DNA of 64,000 nt. Origin: Paenibacillus albus (lineage in GTDB: Bacteria > Bacillota > Bacilli > Paenibacillales > Paenibacillaceae). The position numbers were made by a program, and so were the translations under genes. This document shows, in pieces, positions 42,127-51,183 of this stretch. Within the stretch, counting starts at the first letter, position 1. Each line of letters starts with the position of its first letter. The stretch is taken from NCBI RefSeq assembly GCF_003952225.1, contig NZ_CP034437.1:523001-587000 (forward strand), given 5' to 3'. The notes beneath the pieces are model-generated. The model was not told the DNA's origin. It saw only the letters and a list, made by a program, of their open reading frames with translations, and did not search any database.

Positions 42127-44463
42127 TTAAGTCCGCAGCACACGGTAGTCCAGCCATTCCTGCGGCAGCAATCGATTATACTGGGGCTGCAGGTAGCGAT
42201 CGTCAATCAGCAGCAAGCATCCGCGGTCCTCTTCTGAGCGGATGAGACGGCCGCCCGCCTGCAGCACCTTATTCATGCCGGGGAACAGGAAGGCATATTC
42301 GAAGCCATTTCGCCCATTCTCATCGAAGTACGACTTCATAATATCGCGCTCGAGGCCCACCTGCGGCAGTCCGACACCGACGACAGCAACGCCGATCAAA
42401 CGGTCTCCGGCGAGGTCGATCCCCTCCGAGAAAATGCCGCCCATGACGGCGAACCCTATTAGCGTTCCTTGCGCATCCGCCTGAAAAGCAGCCAAAAACT
42501 GCTCCCGCTCCTCCTCCGACATCCGCGCCGCTTGCACGTTTGCTCTCATTCGCCCGGCTTCTATTTCACCTTGATTGGCTATTAGGAACCGCTCCACCGC
42601 CTCATTCATGTACGCATACGAAGGGAAAAACACGAGATAGTTGCCCTGCCGCCGCCCCGCCATCCAACCGATCTGCTCCACAACCCGATCCATTGTCCGT
42701 TCCCGATCCTGATAACGCGTCGACAGCGGACTAATGCTCACCTCAAGCTGCTCCGATGAGAACGGGGACGGCACCACGACCGAATAATCTGCTTCCAAGT
42801 CGCCGCCGAGCATATCCATGTAATAATGGAGCGGCGTAAGCGTCGCCGAGAAGAACACCATCGACCTGTAACCCTTGCTCATTGTCCGCAGCAGATGCGA
42901 CGGATCCAAGCAGAAGAGCTTCAGATGCACGTCGCTCCGCTGGCATTCCGTGTACGTGACATACCGCTCGTCGTACAGCTTGGCGATGCGGACGAAGCTC
43001 TGACAGCGAAAATACAATTCCAGCAGCTGCGGGTTCGCCCCTCCACTGCTCGAACCGAGCAATTCACGCTCCGCCTCTGCAATAAACTTCTCAATGAGAC
43101 CGACCAGCGGCTCGGGCAGCTCTCTGGTCACCTCCTGCTGCTTCTCTCCGATTGACTTGCGCAGCGCGATGAAGTAATCATTCACAGCTTTCGCAGCCTC
43201 GTAAACGGCAGTTGCATAGAGGCTGGGCTTGCCTTTATAGGCTCGCCGCATTTCAAGGAAATCCGCTTTATCAAGCGTGCTCGAATACATCTCCCGTGCC
43301 CGGTCGACAAGATTATGTGCCTCATCAATGAGCACGGCGGTGCGCCGCTTCTGTTCCTCGAACATACGCTTCAAGTTGACGCGCGGGTCGAAGACGTAAT
43401 TGTAGTCGCATATCATCGCGTCGGCCCCGTAAGCCGCATCGAGCGCAAATTCAAACGGGCAAACGGTATGCTTGCGTGCGTACGTCTCGATCACTTCACG
43501 GGTAATCCGCGTTTCGTTCGTGCGCAGGTCGAGCAGCGCTTCGTTAATCCGGTCGTAGTAGCCGTCCGCGTAAGGGCAGTGCTCCTTGGAGCAGCGAACC
43601 TCCTCTTGAAAGCAGATCTTCTCCTTCGCGGTCAGTGTGACGACTTGCAAATGCAGCCCTCTCGCCTCCAGCAGCGCAAAAGCTTCCTCAGCCGACGTTC
43701 GCGTAATCGTCTTTGCCGTCAAATAGACAACGCGCTGCAGCACGCCCTCCCCGATTGCTTTGACCGCCGGGAAAATCGTCGATATTGTCTTCCCGATACC
43801 TGTCGGTGCCTTCGCAAACAGCTTGTGCTTGCTTGCGATCGACTGATAGACCGCACCTGCCAGCTTGCGCTGCCCCTCCCGATAGGCCGGAAAAGGAAAC
43901 CCCAGCTCCTTGATGCTGAGATCACGCTTCTCCTGATGGCTCACCTGCTGTGCCGCGCGCGCATAGTAGCAGTCGACCATTTCGTGTACGAACTGCTCTA
44001 GCTCAGATGCAGTTAATGTCTGCTGAAAGCGCCGCTCCTCCTCGGAGTCCACCTGCACATACGTCAGCTGCACCGTTATTTCCCCAAGCTCGCGTTCTTG
44101 CGCGATGATGTAGGCATAGCATTTGGCTTGCGCCCAGTGGACAGGATAAGTGTGCTCGGGGAGTTCCGGCAGGCTGCCGGACGTGGATTTGATTTCGTCA
44201 ACGGTGAGAAGGCCTCCCTCTGCATCAGGAGCAAGAAGCCCATCACAGCGCCCATCAATGACGAAGAGGAGACCGCCCCGCTCGATCTCCGCACTTACGT
44301 ACACTTCCTTCGCATCCTGCTCGCCGTACTGCTTCTGAATGCGCTGATGCACCTTCGTCCCTTCAGTCAGCGAGGTTGAGGTCCGAAACCCCGACTCAAT
44401 ATCCCCGCTTAAATACGCATACTCCACGAGCGATCGCACCGACAGCTGCACTTTTTTGGACAT
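42127..44463 (-). CDS. PD-(D/E)XK nuclease fused to XPD/DinG-type Fe-S helicase
   Basis: About 778 residues. The N-terminal ~190 residues carry a Cas4/RecB-like nuclease core (GTKVHQRIQ, VIDGRCDGLL, VDEIKST). The helicase follows: Walker A APTGIGKTIST, four cysteines spaced as in XPD Fe-S domains (KICFQEEVRCSKEHCPY ... HTVCPFEF), DEAH box IDEAHNLVD, and C-terminal GIDLAGDRLIGVAVVG and QAGGRLIRSEEDRG. It should unwind and cut DNA in repair. ATG 44463 with AGGAGATC upstream is chosen over the longer frame from 44541. No cas genes are nearby, so no CRISPR role is implied. Confidence 0.9.
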   Translation of the reverse strand: MSKKVQLSVRSLVEYAYLSGDIESGFRTSTSLTEGTKVHQRIQKQYGEQDAKEVYVSAEIERGGLLFVIDGRCDGLLAPDAEGGLLTVDEIKSTSGSLPELPEHTYPVHWAQAKCYAYIIAQERELGEITVQLTYVQVDSEEERRFQQTLTASELEQFVHEMVDCYYARAAQQVSHQEKRDLSIKELGFPFPAYREGQRKLAGAVYQSIASKHKLFAKAPTGIGKTISTIFPAVKAIGEGVLQRVVYLTAKTITRTSAEEAFALLEARGLHLQVVTLTAKEKICFQEEVRCSKEHCPYADGYYDRINEALLDLRTNETRITREVIETYARKHTVCPFEFALDAAYGADAMICDYNYVFDPRVNLKRMFEEQKRRTAVLIDEAHNLVDRAREMYSSTLDKADFLEMRRAYKGKPSLYATAVYEAAKAVNDYFIALRKSIGEKQQEVTRELPEPLVGLIEKFIAEAERELLGSSSGGANPQLLELYFRCQSFVRIAKLYDERYVTYTECQRSDVHLKLFCLDPSHLLRTMSKGYRSMVFFSATLTPLHYYMDMLGGDLEADYSVVVPSPFSSEQLEVSISPLSTRYQDRERTMDRVVEQIGWMAGRRQGNYLVFFPSYAYMNEAVERFLIANQGEIEAGRMRANVQAARMSEEEREQFLAAFQADAQGTLIGFAVMGGIFSEGIDLAGDRLIGVAVVGVGLPQVGLERDIMKSYFDENGRNGFEYAFLFPGMNKVLQAGGRLIRSEEDRGCLLLIDDRYLQPQYNRLLPQEWLDYRVLRT

Positions 44464-44541
44464 TTGATCTCCTATTATAAGGCCGAATTCGAACGTTTGT
44501 TCTTTAATTGTAGCATAAGCTTGTCCTGCGGCAAGCATCAA

Positions 44542-44922
44542 TTACAACCTTCTCTTACGGCTTCGCTTCTCATCCCTTTGTTCGCTAAGCTGCTCCAGAA
44601 ATTCCTTCATCGCCCTTGGAAGCGGAATGCCATTGGCGCCTAAATGCTCGATGAGAGACAGCCCTTCACGCCCGCAATAGAAATAAATAGCTGCCATACG
44701 AAAAATCGGCGTTCCGTGCTCATTCCAACCATCCAGCATGGAAGCAAGTCCAATTACAAAGAGGATAAGCACTTTGCGGACAACGCTCCAACCGAGCACA
44801 TCTGCATTAACCTTTCCGTGCTTAAGCGCGCGCAGCAACCCGGTTATATACTCTGCAATAATGATCACGAGCAGCACTTGCAGTGCTTTATCCCATCCTC
44901 CAAGAGCGGTAAGAAAAAGCAT
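44542..44922 (-). CDS. Phage-type holin family protein
   Basis: About 126 residues with three to four hydrophobic segments (VLLVIIIAEYITGLL, KVLILFVIGLASMLDGW, IPIF...YFYCGREGLSLIEHLG), the pattern of the phage_holin_4/toxin-secretion holin family, and a basic tail (KRSRKRRL). ATG 44922 has AAAGGAGG 8-9 bp upstream. No lysin gene lies beside it. It sits divergent from the XRE-ImmA pair, whose operators may control it as well. Confidence 0.82.
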   Translation of the reverse strand: MLFLTALGGWDKALQVLLVIIIAEYITGLLRALKHGKVNADVLGWSVVRKVLILFVIGLASMLDGWNEHGTPIFRMAAIYFYCGREGLSLIEHLGANGIPLPRAMKEFLEQLSEQRDEKRSRKRRL

Positions 44923-44977
44923 CTTTATCTCCCTCCTTTGCCTAATCACCGATCACCGACGAACCAACGATCATCAG

Positions 44978-45022
44978 TCCAAATATCTTGGATAACCAAA
45001 TACTAGTCCCACATTCTTGGGA
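44978..45022. promoter_or_regulatory. Two similar palindromic operators between holin and XRE genes
   Basis: TCCAA-N5-TTGGA (44978-44992) and TCCCA-N6-TGGGA (45007-45022) are 29 bp apart start to start and share the core CA/C-ATTCTTGG-like sequence. They lie in the divergent region, as expected for an XRE repressor. Confidence 0.45.
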
Positions 45023-45057
45023 TGTCAATGAGATAATATGAGATACTTGAATAAATG

Positions 45058-45085
45058 TTGCTTTTAGCCTAGAGTGTAGTACAAT
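45058..45085 (+). promoter_or_regulatory. Promoter of the XRE-ImmA pair
   Basis: TTGCTT (45058-45063), 16 bp, TACAAT (45080-45085). The first gene starts about 38 bp downstream. Confidence 0.5.
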
Positions 45086-45122
45086 ATATTTGAACTTACA
45101 TACGAACAGGTGGTCGGTAGAT

Positions 45123-45545
45123 GTGTTAATGGATCGTTTAAAGCAGCGGCGTAGAGCGATGAATTATACACAAGAGCAATTAGCGGAGCTTGTAAATGCG
45201 AAGAAGACGACGATATCCAACTACGAGACGGGCTACAGCACGCCAAACAATGAGATGCTGAGCGACCTCGCGGACGTGCTGCAAACAACTGTCGACTATC
45301 TGCTTGGACGGTCCGAGAATCCGGCTTCGCTCGATGCCGCAGGCGGCAGCTCTGCTGTAATTCCTGATTTTGCAACGCGGAAGGACGTCAAGGATTTCAA
45401 AACCTTTTTGAATCAGCAGGAGGTTATGTTTGATGGCGTACCGCTGACTGCGGAGGAGAAAGCGAGAGTGCTTGGTTATATGGAGGGCATGTTCTGGGAT
45501 GCCAAGAAAATGAATAAGCGGAGCAAGCCGAGCTCGGAAGGCTGA
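45123..45545 (+). CDS. XRE-family repressor
   Basis: About 140 residues. Helix-turn-helix MNYTQEQLAELVNAKKTTIS with the following NYETGYSTPNNEML, then a short linker and a C-terminal helical part (DFKTFLNQQ, LTAEEKARVLGYMEG) as in ImmR-like repressors. The start is GTG 45123 (AGGTGG 9 bp upstream) or ATG 45129. Downstream is an ImmA-type protease, 14 bp away, which in ICEBs1 and several phages cleaves the partner repressor. Confidence 0.88.
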   Translation: MLMDRLKQRRRAMNYTQEQLAELVNAKKTTISNYETGYSTPNNEMLSDLADVLQTTVDYLLGRSENPASLDAAGGSSAVIPDFATRKDVKDFKTFLNQQEVMFDGVPLTAEEKARVLGYMEGMFWDAKKMNKRSKPSSEG

Positions 45546-45559
45546 TTTGGGGGAATAGA

Positions 45560-45979
45560 ATGAGCATGGAACAGATTGTCTGCAAGCTTGTTCGTAAACA
45601 TGGCACTGCCGACCCTTTCAAGCTGGCAGCTCATTTGAAAGTGAACGTTCAGTTTCTTGACCTGCCGGACAACTGCCGGGGCTACTATCTCCGCACACTG
45701 CGGCGGCGGTTTATTGCGATTAACCGGAACCTCTCCGATGTATGGCAGCGGGTTGTTTGTGCGCATGAGCTCGGACATGACCAGCTGCATCGAGGAATTA
45801 GCCGCTTCTTCCTAGACGAGCGTTCCTTCTTCGTCGCTGGCCGCTATGAGACAGAGGCGAATGAATTCGCGGTTCTGCTGCTGCTCCACAATGAACAGCC
45901 CGATGAAGGCGAGTCGATCGACACGTACTTTATGCGGAATCATATACCGACTGAGCTGACCCGTTATTATTACCAATAA
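45560..45979 (+). CDS. ImmA/IrrE-family metallopeptidase
   Basis: 139 residues. Zinc site HELGH (CAHELGHDQLH) near residue 72 with the third ligand Glu in ETEANEFA. It matches ImmA, which inactivates the ImmR-type repressor by cleavage. The pair with the XRE gene suggests a derepression switch; the only plausible local target besides themselves is the divergent holin. GGGGG precedes the start. Confidence 0.9.
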   Translation: MSMEQIVCKLVRKHGTADPFKLAAHLKVNVQFLDLPDNCRGYYLRTLRRRFIAINRNLSDVWQRVVCAHELGHDQLHRGISRFFLDERSFFVAGRYETEANEFAVLLLLHNEQPDEGESIDTYFMRNHIPTELTRYYYQ

Positions 45980-46013
45980 AAAAACTGCCCTTAACAAATG
46001 TTAAGGGCAGTTT
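45977..46013. terminator. Bidirectional terminator between immA and csp
   Basis: AAACTGCCCTTAACA pairs with TGTTAAGGGCAGTTT, loop AAT, with A- and T-runs on the two sides. Confidence 0.92.
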
Positions 46014-46028
46014 CATTGTGTTATAAAA

Positions 46029-46229
46029 CTACAGTTTTACAACGTTTTCTGCTTGTGGTCCACGGTTGCCTTGAACAACGTTGAACTCAACGCGTTGGCC
46101 TTCGTCAAGAGTCTTGAAGCCTTCGCCTACGATTGCGGAGAAGTGTACGAATACATCGTTGCCGCCTTCAACTTCGATGAAGCCGAAACCTTTCTCTGCG
46201 TTAAACCATTTAACTGTTCCTTGTTGCAT
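46029..46229 (-). CDS. cspB: Cold shock protein
   Basis: 66 residues, full CSD. RNP1 KGFGFIEV and RNP2 VFVHFSAI are intact; begins [14 protein letters not shown]. Single-stranded nucleic acid chaperone. AGGTAATT/GGAGG lies just before the ATG. A long leader (see next entry) suggests post-transcriptional cold control, as known for csp genes. Confidence 0.95.
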   Translation of the reverse strand: MQQGTVKWFNAEKGFGFIEVEGGNDVFVHFSAIVGEGFKTLDEGQRVEFNVVQGNRGPQAENVVKL

Positions 46230-46420
46230 GGGGAATTACCTCCAAAATTAAATTAACATGTACTTTTTATTCGTTTACGACAAATAAAAAAATCACACAT
46301 TGAAAAAGGTACCATCTCGCACAAATGACAACCCTTTTCAATATGTGAATTCAGGTTCTTTTATGACTAAGATCATATTAGCATATCTATGGTTGAAAAG
46401 CAACGAACTTCTTAGGCCTC

Positions 46421-46483
46421 GGGTACCTGAGCAGAGAACCGGGAAAACCCTTGCCCTCTGCTATTATAAGCGCTCGGTACCCC
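46421..46483 (-). promoter_or_regulatory. Hairpin and promoter in the csp leader
   Basis: TATAAT on the minus strand at 46463-46468 would start the message ~220 nt before the csp gene. Around it lie two overlapping inverted repeats: AGCAGAG/CTCTGCT inside GGGTACC/GGTACCC with GAGC/GCTC. The two pairings compete for GAGC. The remaining leader (46230-46420) is AT-rich with no gene. Confidence 0.45.
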
Positions 46484-46511
46484 TTCTATACACCGTTTAC
46501 CAAAAAATAAT

Positions 46512-47603
46512 TTATGACCCAATATACCGGTCATACAAGGTTTGGGCACGCGCCAAGTCCTCCGTTCCTTGGACGAGCACACGCCCATCCGCGAACAGGA
46601 CAAGCCTCTCTCCTTCGGGCAGCTCCGCCTTCAGCAAGTATGGATTGCGCGTCACGGAGCAGGAACGCTCGAGCCGCTCAGCCATCTGCTCGAGATGAAG
46701 CGGCTGCTTGCCGCTGATTTGGACCGTTTCGCGCCCGCACAATGTAACAGGGCTGCGGTGGCCGGCTTCTTGAGGATGCAGGGAAGGATACTCCTTCAAC
46801 CTGCAGGTTGGGCAGTTCGCCTGCTGCGGCGGCAGCTTCATGTCCATCATCTGATGCTGCCAAATATCCAGCGTTAGCAGTCCTCGGCGCTGCGCATCGG
46901 CAGCGCCGACCATGAATTTCAGCGCTTCGACTGCTTGCAGAGAAGCAATGATGTCGATAATCGGCGAGATGACGCCGACTGTATCGCAGGTGTCACCGCC
47001 GCTGCTGCCGCTGCCGCTATCGCCGGAACCGAGGAGGCAGCGAAGGCATGAAGTTTGACCGGGAATGAACACCGCGGTCATGCCGTGGGAGCTGACGGCG
47101 CCGCCATAGATGAACGGGATGCCTAGCTTGAAGCAGACATCGTTCAGGAGCAGCCGCGTCTGGAAGTTATCCGTGCCATCGAGCACCAGATCAGCGCCTC
47201 TAATGAGCGCTTCTGCATTATCCGCCGTCACATGGGAGACGATTGGCTCGATCTCGATGTCGCTGTTGATGCGCGCGAGCTTCCGCTCGGCGGCTACGAC
47301 CTTCGGCCGTACCTGCTGCACATCTCCTTCGTCGTACAGCATCTGGCGCTGCAGATTACTGCGTTCGACGTAGTCACGATCGATGATGCGCAGCTTGCCA
47401 ACGCCAGCTCTCGCCATATGATTGGCGATCACGGTGCCAAGCGCGCCCATACCGACCACAACGACCGTGGCGGCAGCGATCTTCTGCTGCCCGGTGACGC
47501 CAATCGGCGGGAACAGCATCTGCCGCGAGTAGCGCTCACGCCCGGTGCTGCGCTCGCCTTCGGCTGCCGATTCGAGGCGCTCATCAGCATGATTATGATC
47601 CAA
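46512..47603 (-). CDS. ThiF/MoeB-family adenylyltransferase with rhodanese-like tail
   Basis: 363 residues, an E1-like enzyme that adenylates the C-terminus of a ThiS/MoaD-type carrier. Nucleotide loop VVVGMGALGTVIANHMAR, DRDYVERSNLQRQ, LDGTDNFQTR (~145), two CxxC zinc pairs (SCLRCLL, NCPTCR), and a Cys in GGDTCDTVGV near the usual crossover-loop position. The last ~100 residues are diverged. No ThiS or MoaD is beside it, so thiamine or molybdopterin role is open. Confidence 0.9.
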   Translation of the reverse strand: MDHNHADERLESAAEGERSTGRERYSRQMLFPPIGVTGQQKIAAATVVVVGMGALGTVIANHMARAGVGKLRIIDRDYVERSNLQRQMLYDEGDVQQVRPKVVAAERKLARINSDIEIEPIVSHVTADNAEALIRGADLVLDGTDNFQTRLLLNDVCFKLGIPFIYGGAVSSHGMTAVFIPGQTSCLRCLLGSGDSGSGSSGGDTCDTVGVISPIIDIIASLQAVEALKFMVGAADAQRRGLLTLDIWQHQMMDMKLPPQQANCPTCRLKEYPSLHPQEAGHRSPVTLCGRETVQISGKQPLHLEQMAERLERSCSVTRNPYLLKAELPEGERLVLFADGRVLVQGTEDLARAQTLYDRYIGS

Positions 47604-47623
47604 GTTTGTTGCTCCTTCCCATG

Positions 47624-48649
47624 TTACTGAATGCCCAGCGCAGCCAAATCCTGCTCCACGCGCTGCTTCAACGCCTTCTTCGCCGAATCCTCGAGGAACG
47701 CTGCGTTTACGCCATTACGAACAATTGCAGCCAGCTCCGAATCGGTAAAATCAAACCGTTCCGACACAATCCGGTACTCCCGTGTAATGTCGGTGCCGGA
47801 GACGCTCGGATTGTCCGTATTCAGCGTCACAAGCAGTCCCTTCTCGAAGTATTCGCGAATCGGATAAACATCCCAGTCCGCCACAGCCTTCGTCTGAATG
47901 TTGCTCACCGGGCACATTTCGAGGGGGATTTGCTGGTCCAGAATCATTTGCAGAATCGCGGGATTCTCCCGAAGCCGCACACCGTGACCAATCCGCGAAG
48001 CGCCGAGGTTCTTCACCGCTTCGTAGACGTTCTGGGCTCCTGCCGCCTCTCCGGCATGAATGGTCACCGGCAGCGAGCGCTTATGCGCCAGCGCGAATAC
48101 CTCGCGGAACAGCTCCGGCGGGAACGAAGCTTCATCGCCAGCCAAATCAACGGCAACGAGCCCCTTTCCTTCAAACTTCGCTGCTGCTTCAATGACGTCC
48201 AAATTCGCCTGCTGTTCATGATGCCGCATGCAGATCGCGATCACGCGGCCGACAATGTCGAACTCCTGCTCTGCCCGTTTCATCCCCGCGATTACATGAT
48301 GGATCGCCTCATCAGACTGCAGACCCCGGCTGCGATGAAGCTGCGGCGCGAAACGCACCTCGATGTACCGGCAATTATGCGAGGCTGCTTGTGCCAGCGT
48401 CTCGTAAGCAACGCGCTCCAGTGCTGCGCCAGACTGCATGAACCGGGTCGTGAAATCGAACTTGCTCAGGTATTCCGGCAAGCTGCGGCAATCATCATCC
48501 ACCTGCATGTACGGAATCAGCCCCGCTTCATCGCGGACAGGAAGTTCGATCCCTTCCGCTGCGGCAATAGCCATTGCCGTATCCGGACGCAGGCTGCCAT
48601 CCAAATGGACATGCAGATCAACCTTCGGCAGCAGGTGCCATCTATTCAT
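47624..48649 (-). CDS. add: Adenosine deaminase
   Basis: 341 residues. Zinc and catalytic motifs: KVDLHVHLDGSL, THAGE-type VTIHAGEAAGA, SRIGHGVRL, and LNTDNPSVSG. Converts adenosine to inosine; purine salvage. A related adenine deaminase activity cannot be excluded from sequence alone, though the LDG and HAGE context supports adenosine. Starts 20 bp before MoeB-like gene on the same strand; likely one message. Confidence 0.93.
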   Translation of the reverse strand: MNRWHLLPKVDLHVHLDGSLRPDTAMAIAAAEGIELPVRDEAGLIPYMQVDDDCRSLPEYLSKFDFTTRFMQSGAALERVAYETLAQAASHNCRYIEVRFAPQLHRSRGLQSDEAIHHVIAGMKRAEQEFDIVGRVIAICMRHHEQQANLDVIEAAAKFEGKGLVAVDLAGDEASFPPELFREVFALAHKRSLPVTIHAGEAAGAQNVYEAVKNLGASRIGHGVRLRENPAILQMILDQQIPLEMCPVSNIQTKAVADWDVYPIREYFEKGLLVTLNTDNPSVSGTDITREYRIVSERFDFTDSELAAIVRNGVNAAFLEDSAKKALKQRVEQDLAALGIQ

Positions 48650-48778
48650 ATCAATCCTCTTCCTCTCCGTTTGGGCTATGTATCACTATCATAATCGAAT
48701 CGGACCAGCTCTATGTCGACTTTTTCGCATCATATATCACTTACATGACAGTCAATTATACCGAAATAGGAAGGAATT

Positions 48779-48785
48779 TGTCGAT
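48779..48785 (+). promoter_or_regulatory. Spo0A-box-like site before the GGDEF-EAL gene
   Basis: TGTCGAT differs from the 0A box TGTCGAA at one base and lies 53-60 bp before the gene start, preceded by GAAGGAATT, which also occurs beside the 0A boxes before the second cyclase. Confidence 0.3.
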
Positions 48786-48838
48786 TTATGCCGAATGTTG
48801 GTATTTGGGTAACAATGAATCTTAAAGGGGCGACCACG

Positions 48839-51160
48839 ATGGACACACGATCCCAGCATGCCCCTCTGCGATATAAGACATCGCGCAGAATTTGGCTCCT
48901 TATTTTGCTTATTACCATTTTGCTTGGCAGCAGCTTCTACTGGGTTACAGGTGCCTACAGCAGGTGGATGCACAAGGATCTCGATTATGATGCGTCCGTC
49001 GAGCTCGGCGCCAATGCCTCCTCACTCACACTTGCACTTGAGCGGAGAATGCTGCTCTCTGACGGACTGAAGGCGTTCGTCGATACGTCGCTGATGAACG
49101 GCAGTACGCTCAGCCACGAGCAATTCGATAGATTCGCCTCTAATTTTGTCCACACGATGCAGGGTATCCGCAATTTATCCGTTTACCCCGGCGGCATTGC
49201 CGAATATGTCTATCCTCTTGCGAGCAACGAGAGCATCATCGGCCTCAACCTACTCGCCCACAAAGATCTGGCCATACGCGAGAACGCCGAACGGACGAAG
49301 AATACGTCCCAGAAGACGATTCTTGGCCCCATCGAGCTGACGCAGGGTGGTCTTGGAATCTTGACGCGGCAATCTATTTTTATTAACAACGAGTTCTGGG
49401 GCTTTGTCTCCATTGTGCTTGACGTGCCTCCCATTCTCGCTGAGGCCGGCGTGACGAACGCGAATAAAGGCATTGAAATGGCCGTTCGAGCAAACGGACG
49501 AATGATATACGGAAATCGTTCACTGTTCGAGCGCCCTTCCCAGCTCACAACGGTTAACTTGAGTGAAGGCACCTGGCAGCTCGCTGCCGTACCGACCACG
49601 GCCAAAACCAAGTGGATCGATACGAAAATACGTTTTCTTCGTCTGCTATGCTCGCTTGGCTGCGCCTTGTTAATCTACATTATCTACTTGCAGCTTACTC
49701 AGAAGCATAAGCTCCTAGAGATGGTGAAGGATCGGACGGGCAACCTGATGACCGCGAATACACAGCTAGCAGCCACTCTCGACAAGCTTAGCGAGGCGGA
49801 AGACCAGCTGCGCAAGCAGTATCTTCTGCTTGAAGGAAGCGAGCGGAATTTACGCAAGGTCGCCTTCCACGATACGGTGACGGGGCTGCACAACCGAATG
49901 TTTTTTCAAGATCGGCTGGACTCCATCATTATCTCCCACAAATCTCGTGAGGAACGGTTCGCGCTGTTCTTTATTGATCTCGACCAGTTCAAGCTCATTA
50001 ATGATACGCTCGGCCATTCCTACGGCGATATGCTGCTGCAGGAGGTCGGCCAGCGCTTGAAGCAGCCGCTCGTTCAAGGTGAGGCGCTCTCTCGCATTGG
50101 CGGCGATGAATTCACGATTATTTTGCCTATGCTAAGCGATTTAACGCAGGTGCATGAGCTCGCTCAGCAGCTGGTCAACCTGTTCTACGAACCGTTCCTG
50201 CTCCAGCAGGTTGAATATTTCGTCACCGCCAGCATCGGCATCACGATCTTCCCTGACCACAGCCAGGATGCCGATACGCTCATGAAATACGCGGATGCCG
50301 CGATGTATCAGGCGAAGGAAGAAGGCAAGAATACATACCGAATTTACGACGAAACCTTAAACGCCGATTTGCAGCAGAAAATGTACATAAAGAACAGTCT
50401 GCGGCGCGCACTGGACCACCAGGAGTTTGAAGTGTTCTACCAACCGCAGATTGAGCTAGCAACAGGACGCATCACTGGCCTCGAAGCACTGCTGCGCTGG
50501 ACTCATCCGAAGATCGGCCCTATCTCGCCGGAAGTCTTCATTCCGATCGCGGAAGAGTCCGGGCTTATGATTCCAATTGGCGAATGGGTGCTGCGCACCG
50601 CCTGCGCGCAGAGCAAAGCATGGCAGGATGCGGGCTTGCCGCCGATTACCATCGCTGTTAATCTGTCAGCGCGGCAATTCGCGCCGCGCTACGATCTGGC
50701 AGCGCAAGTCAAAGCGATCCTCGCCGAGACGGGGCTCGATCCCGCTTGTCTGGAGCTTGAGATCACCGAGAACATGGCGATGCACGACAACAACGCCGCC
50801 GTCTTGCAGGAGCTGCGGAGCGACAATGTGCGCGTATCCATTGATGATTTCGGCACGCATTATTCGTCGCTGAGCTACTTGAAACGGCTGCCCGTCGACA
50901 AGATCAAGATTGACCGCTCCTTCGTCATTGGCATCGGCAAGGAGCCGAAGGATGAGGCTATTATTCTGGCTATGCTGCTGCTGGCAAAGCATATGGAGCT
51001 GACGATCATCGCCGAGGGTGTCGAAACAAGCGAGCAGCTTGCTTTCTTGCAAACTGGCGAGTGCCATGAGATTCAAGGCTACTTCTATTATCCGCCGAAA
51101 TCGGCTGAGACCGCACAGCAAATTCTGCGCAGTCACGCAGAAGGGCTGACCATCATCTGA
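48839..51160 (+). CDS. CHASE-GGDEF-EAL c-di-GMP signalling protein
   Basis: About 773 residues. One membrane helix (IWLLILLITILLGSSFYWV), an extracellular CHASE-type sensor (~35-260), a second helix (~265-285), coiled coil, GGDEF domain (GGDEF at 421-425) and EAL domain (EAL at 549-551, LLRW following, DDFGTHYSSL later). Both active-site signatures are intact, so it could make or break c-di-GMP. ATG 48839 has AAAGGGG upstream; the frame is open from 48788. Its last codons form one arm of a terminator. Confidence 0.92.
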   Translation: MDTRSQHAPLRYKTSRRIWLLILLITILLGSSFYWVTGAYSRWMHKDLDYDASVELGANASSLTLALERRMLLSDGLKAFVDTSLMNGSTLSHEQFDRFASNFVHTMQGIRNLSVYPGGIAEYVYPLASNESIIGLNLLAHKDLAIRENAERTKNTSQKTILGPIELTQGGLGILTRQSIFINNEFWGFVSIVLDVPPILAEAGVTNANKGIEMAVRANGRMIYGNRSLFERPSQLTTVNLSEGTWQLAAVPTTAKTKWIDTKIRFLRLLCSLGCALLIYIIYLQLTQKHKLLEMVKDRTGNLMTANTQLAATLDKLSEAEDQLRKQYLLLEGSERNLRKVAFHDTVTGLHNRMFFQDRLDSIIISHKSREERFALFFIDLDQFKLINDTLGHSYGDMLLQEVGQRLKQPLVQGEALSRIGGDEFTIILPMLSDLTQVHELAQQLVNLFYEPFLLQQVEYFVTASIGITIFPDHSQDADTLMKYADAAMYQAKEEGKNTYRIYDETLNADLQQKMYIKNSLRRALDHQEFEVFYQPQIELATGRITGLEALLRWTHPKIGPISPEVFIPIAEESGLMIPIGEWVLRTACAQSKAWQDAGLPPITIAVNLSARQFAPRYDLAAQVKAILAETGLDPACLELEITENMAMHDNNAAVLQELRSDNVRVSIDDFGTHYSSLSYLKRLPVDKIKIDRSFVIGIGKEPKDEAIILAMLLLAKHMELTIIAEGVETSEQLAFLQTGECHEIQGYFYYPPKSAETAQQILRSHAEGLTII

Positions 51161-51174
51161 TGGTCAGCCCTTCT
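51139..51174. terminator. Terminator overlapping the end of the GGDEF-EAL gene
   Basis: AGAAGGGCTGACCATCA pairs perfectly with its complement after a 2-nt loop. The left arm covers the last codons and the stop lies in the loop and right arm. Serves also the convergent cyclase gene. Confidence 0.88.
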
Positions 51175-51183
51175 CTCTATTAT

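Noticed and set aside
42127..44463. CRISPR-linked Cas4
   Set aside because: Only the nuclease core resembles Cas4; it is fused to a helicase and no Cas1, Cas2 or repeat array is in the window.
44542..45979. Prophage remnant
   Set aside because: Holin, XRE and ImmA genes are present, but no integrase, capsid, tail, lysin or attachment-site repeats were seen around them.
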